From Spirochaetaceae bacterium (GTDB lineage Bacteria; Spirochaetota; Spirochaetia; Treponematales; Treponemataceae): DNA of 14,772 nucleotides. The DNA is taken from NCBI GenBank assembly GCA_031272345.1, contig JAISTZ010000071.1, positions 1-14,772 of the forward strand, given 5' to 3'. Position 1 is the first letter of the stretch; each line of letters starts with the position of its first letter. The notes under the pieces were generated by a model. That model did not search any database, had not been told where the DNA came from, and was given only the letters and a program-made list of their open reading frames with translations. Positions 12,819 to 14,772 of this stretch are shown here, one piece after another. The position numbers were made by a program, and so were the translations under genes.

Positions 12819-12847
12819 AGTATAGCCGGAAGAACGAAAGAGGACAA
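12819..12847 (-). promoter_or_regulatory. yggT promoter (predicted leaderless)
   Basis: On the minus strand, TTGTCC (12842-12847), a 17-bp spacer and TATACT (12819-12824). Position 12819 is -7, so +1 falls on 12812, the A of the ATG. Confidence 0.55.
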
Positions 12848-12911
12848 GCGCCCGTTCCGGCGGCATTTCCGGAAAAAAAATTCGTCCCCGTCTTCTTTTC
12901 ATCAAAAACCA

Positions 12912-12958
12912 TGCTATAATTGGGGGCGCGATGAAAAATTCGACGCTTTTCAAAGGAG
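12912..12958 (+). promoter_or_regulatory. Extended -10 promoter and RBS of the sugar kinase
   Basis: TGCTATAAT (12912-12920) is an extended -10 with a perfect TATAAT. The -35 region is poor (TTCTTT near 12893). AAGGAG (12953-12958) is 6 bp before ATG 12965. The yggT promoter lies back to back with it. Confidence 0.65.
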
Positions 12959-12964
12959 CGCACC

Positions 12965-14515
12965 ATGGCTGAACCGCTGGTCTTGACATTCGACATGGGA
13001 ACCCAGAGCGCCAGGGCCGTTCTGGTGAACCCCCAGGGGGACATCCTTTTCAAGGTCCAAAAAATCTACGAGCCCCCATACGTCTCCAGAGCCCCCGGCT
13101 GGGCCGAACAGCGGGCGGAGTTTTACTGGGAGAGCATCCTGGAGCTTTCCCGGCGGCTCAAGGCCGAATCCGGGGACGCCTGGGGGGCCGTCACGGCAGT
13201 CACCTGCACCACCATCCGGGACACCTGTGTCTGCCTGGACAGGGACCTCAAGCCCCTGCGGGAGATCATCCTCTGGATCGACGACAGGCCCCTGGACAAC
13301 CTGCCCCCCCTCCCGGCGGCCGTACAGGCGGCCCTCAAGCTGGCCATGGTGAGCGACAAGCTCGACCTCCAGCGCCGGAAGAGTCACTGCAACTGGATCG
13401 CCCTGAACCAGCGGGACCTCTGGGAGCGCACCTGCAAGTACGTGATGTTCTCCACCTGGCTCAACTACAAATTCACCGGGAACCTGGCCGATTCCGACGC
13501 GGGGGTCATCGGCCACGTGCCCTACGACAACAAGCTCCGCTCCTGGATGAAGAAGAACGACTTCCGCCGGATGGTCTTCGACCTGAGTGACGACAAGCTC
13601 TTCGACATCGTGCCCCCGGGCACGGTGATCGGGCCGGTTACCCCCGCCGCGGCGGAGGAGACGGGAATCCCCGCGGGGGTCCCCTTCGTCGCCACGGGGA
13701 GCGACAAGGGCTGCGAGACTCTGGGGCTTTCGTGCCTGGCTGAGCACAAGGCCGCCCTCAGTTTCGGCACCACCGCCACGGTGCAGCTTTCAACCCGGCG
13801 CTGGTTCGAGCCCACCCCCTTCATGCCCTCCTACGCGGCGATCGTTCCGGGGTATTACAACCCGGAAATTCAGATAAACCGGGGGTACTGGCTGCTTTCA
13901 TGGTTCAAGCGGGAATTCGCCGCCAAGGAGGTGGTCCAGGCCGGGGAACGCGGGGTGAGCGCCGAGCGCCTCCTGGACGAGCGGCTCAAGGAGATTCCCC
14001 CTGGGTGCGACGGCCTCATCCTGCAGCCCTATTTTACCCCGGCCTTCAGTATGCCCCACGCCAAGGGTGTGGTCATCGGGTTCTCGGACGTGCACACCCG
14101 GATTCACCTGTACCGGGCGATCATCGAGGGGCTGAATTTCGCCCTCCTGGAGGGACTGCGGACCATGGAGAAGCGCGGGGGCCTCAAGGTGACGGAAATT
14201 TACGCGGCCGGGGGCGGGAGCCAGAGCGCGGAGGTGTGCAGAATCACCGCAAGCCAGTTCGGCCTTCCGGTGTACCGCACCCAGACCTACGAGGCCGGGG
14301 GCATCGGCGCGTCCCTGTGCGCCTTCGTGTCCCGTGGGGTGTTCTCGTCCTACGAGGAGGGCCTTGCGCGGATGGTGCACGTCCGGGACGAATTTTTGCC
14401 CGACGAAGGGGAACACGAGATCTACGGGGAACTCTACGAGCGGATTTTCACCAAGCTCTTCACCCGGCTCTCCCCCCTCTACCAGGAGATCAACCAGATT
14501 CTGCGCAAAAAATGA
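12965..14515 (+). CDS. FGGY-family carbohydrate kinase
   Basis: 516-aa sugar kinase that phosphorylates a sugar or polyol with ATP. The phosphate-1 motif FDMGTQSARAVLVN (9-22) starts the ASKHA fold. WAEQR (47-51) and LWIDDRP (103-109) line the sugar site. GSDKG (245-249) supplies the likely catalytic base D247, followed by LSFGTTATV (265-273). The adenosine motif is AAGGGSQSAEVCRITASQFGLPV (414-436), and EAGGIGASLCA (443-453) is near-diagnostic of the family. The length is normal and all regions are intact. It is monocistronic here with its own promoter and no sugar isomerase or transporter nearby, so xylulose, ribulose, glycerol or another substrate cannot be chosen. Its stop is 5 bp from a convergent gene. 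Confidence 0.9.
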   Translation: MAEPLVLTFDMGTQSARAVLVNPQGDILFKVQKIYEPPYVSRAPGWAEQRAEFYWESILELSRRLKAESGDAWGAVTAVTCTTIRDTCVCLDRDLKPLREIILWIDDRPLDNLPPLPAAVQAALKLAMVSDKLDLQRRKSHCNWIALNQRDLWERTCKYVMFSTWLNYKFTGNLADSDAGVIGHVPYDNKLRSWMKKNDFRRMVFDLSDDKLFDIVPPGTVIGPVTPAAAEETGIPAGVPFVATGSDKGCETLGLSCLAEHKAALSFGTTATVQLSTRRWFEPTPFMPSYAAIVPGYYNPEIQINRGYWLLSWFKREFAAKEVVQAGERGVSAERLLDERLKEIPPGCDGLILQPYFTPAFSMPHAKGVVIGFSDVHTRIHLYRAIIEGLNFALLEGLRTMEKRGGLKVTEIYAAGGGSQSAEVCRITASQFGLPVYRTQTYEAGGIGASLCAFVSRGVFSSYEEGLARMVHVRDEFLPDEGEHEIYGELYERIFTKLFTRLSPLYQEINQILRKK

Positions 14516-14520
14516 CCGCC

Positions 14521-14772
14521 CTAGAGCCCCGTGACGGTGACGGTCGTGCTGGTTCCGGCCTTGAGGGATGCCTCGGCGGGGGTGGTGGCGGGCGCGCCGT
14601 CAACCTGTGTGGCCCCCTGGTCCCACACATACTTGACCGTTCCCAGGGTAAAGCCCGTAACATTGGGAGAGCCGGGCGCGTCCCCCGCGGTGACCACGTG
14701 TTCACCGGCTGTTGAATTGAGTATCAATCTTGTGGTGGACTCGCCTTCGCCCTGAGCGGTAATCCGCGTTTT
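14521..14772 (-). CDS. C-terminus of a probable surface protein with Ig-like fold (5' end outside window)
   Basis: The frame is open from the window edge (14772) to TAG 14521-14523, so at least 83 residues form the end of a longer protein. The sequence is rich in Thr, Gly, Val and Ala with few charged residues, reading STAGEHVVTAGDAPGSPNV, then VKYVWDQGATQVDG and a final GTSTTVTVTGL. This is typical of beta-sandwich repeats of secreted bacterial proteins; no specific family can be assigned. A TTG at 14727 exists but need not be a start. It is convergent with the kinase. Confidence 0.6.
   Translation of the reverse strand, partial: KTRITAQGEGESTTRLILNSTAGEHVVTAGDAPGSPNVTGFTLGTVKYVWDQGATQVDGAPATTPAEASLKAGTSTTVTVTGL

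Noticed and set aside
12931..12972. 13-codon leader frame (MKNSTLFKGAHHG) overlapping the kinase start
   Set aside because: It lies in the leader, but there is no ribosome site and no attenuator-like structure; its length is within chance.

Overview
The window is mostly GC-rich bacterial chromosome. Tightly packed housekeeping genes are interrupted by small, more AT-rich or mosaic accessory patches carrying toxin-antitoxin (TA) genes, an insertion-sequence remnant and glycosyltransferases. The combination (LuxS, DUF1538 transporter, XRE regulators of the WLKTGEGEIF type, many TA cassettes, this transposase type) looks to me like a spirochaete of the Treponema group, possibly a termite-gut relative. 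No rRNA or marker gene confirms this, so it is an inference.

Layout. (1) 1-1830: most of a polytopic ArnT/PMT-like glycosyltransferase, cut by the window start. (2) 1910-4146: a consensus promoter, tRNA-Glu(UUC), and 22 bp later a dinG-family Fe-S helicase. (3) 4147-5465: an inserted patch between the convergent genes dinG and birA. It holds a long inverted-repeat element, a vapBC pair on the minus strand, IS-end repeats, the first 77 codons of a transposase, the tail of a lost XRE regulator, and a second copy of the dinG 3' end. (4) 5466-9156: a minus-strand operon luxS - DUF1538 transporter - double-domain PII-like protein - birA. All three junctions are ATGA stop/start overlaps, and one consensus promoter lies in front of luxS. 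(5) 9157-9509: about 350 bp without a convincing gene. (6) 9510-10680: an AT-rich GT2-type glycosyltransferase behind a small hypothetical gene. (7) 10681-12236: a divergent control region, an XRE regulator, a toxin-first RelE/antitoxin pair, and a decayed vapBC. (8) 12237-14515: a yggT membrane gene divergent from an FGGY-family sugar kinase. (9) 14521-14772: the C-terminus of a probable surface protein on the minus strand.

The most striking signal is that 3' ends of host genes are copied on the far side of TA DNA. The last ~41 bp of the XRE gene occurs three times, at 11122, 11703 and 12188. RelE/antitoxin lies between copies 1 and 2, and the vapBC remnant between copies 2 and 3. In the same way, an 18-bp piece of the dinG 3' end (4113-4130) reappears in the same codon phase at 5452-5469, beyond the vapBC/IS patch. 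The pattern resembles cassettes captured at gene 3' ends with an attachment-like core, but no recombinase is visible here.

Other signals worth attention are the fully overlapping luxS/transporter/PII/birA operon, three genes whose predicted transcription starts fall on or within 2 nt of the ATG (possible leaderless mRNAs), and a 96-bp structured inverted repeat behind dinG.
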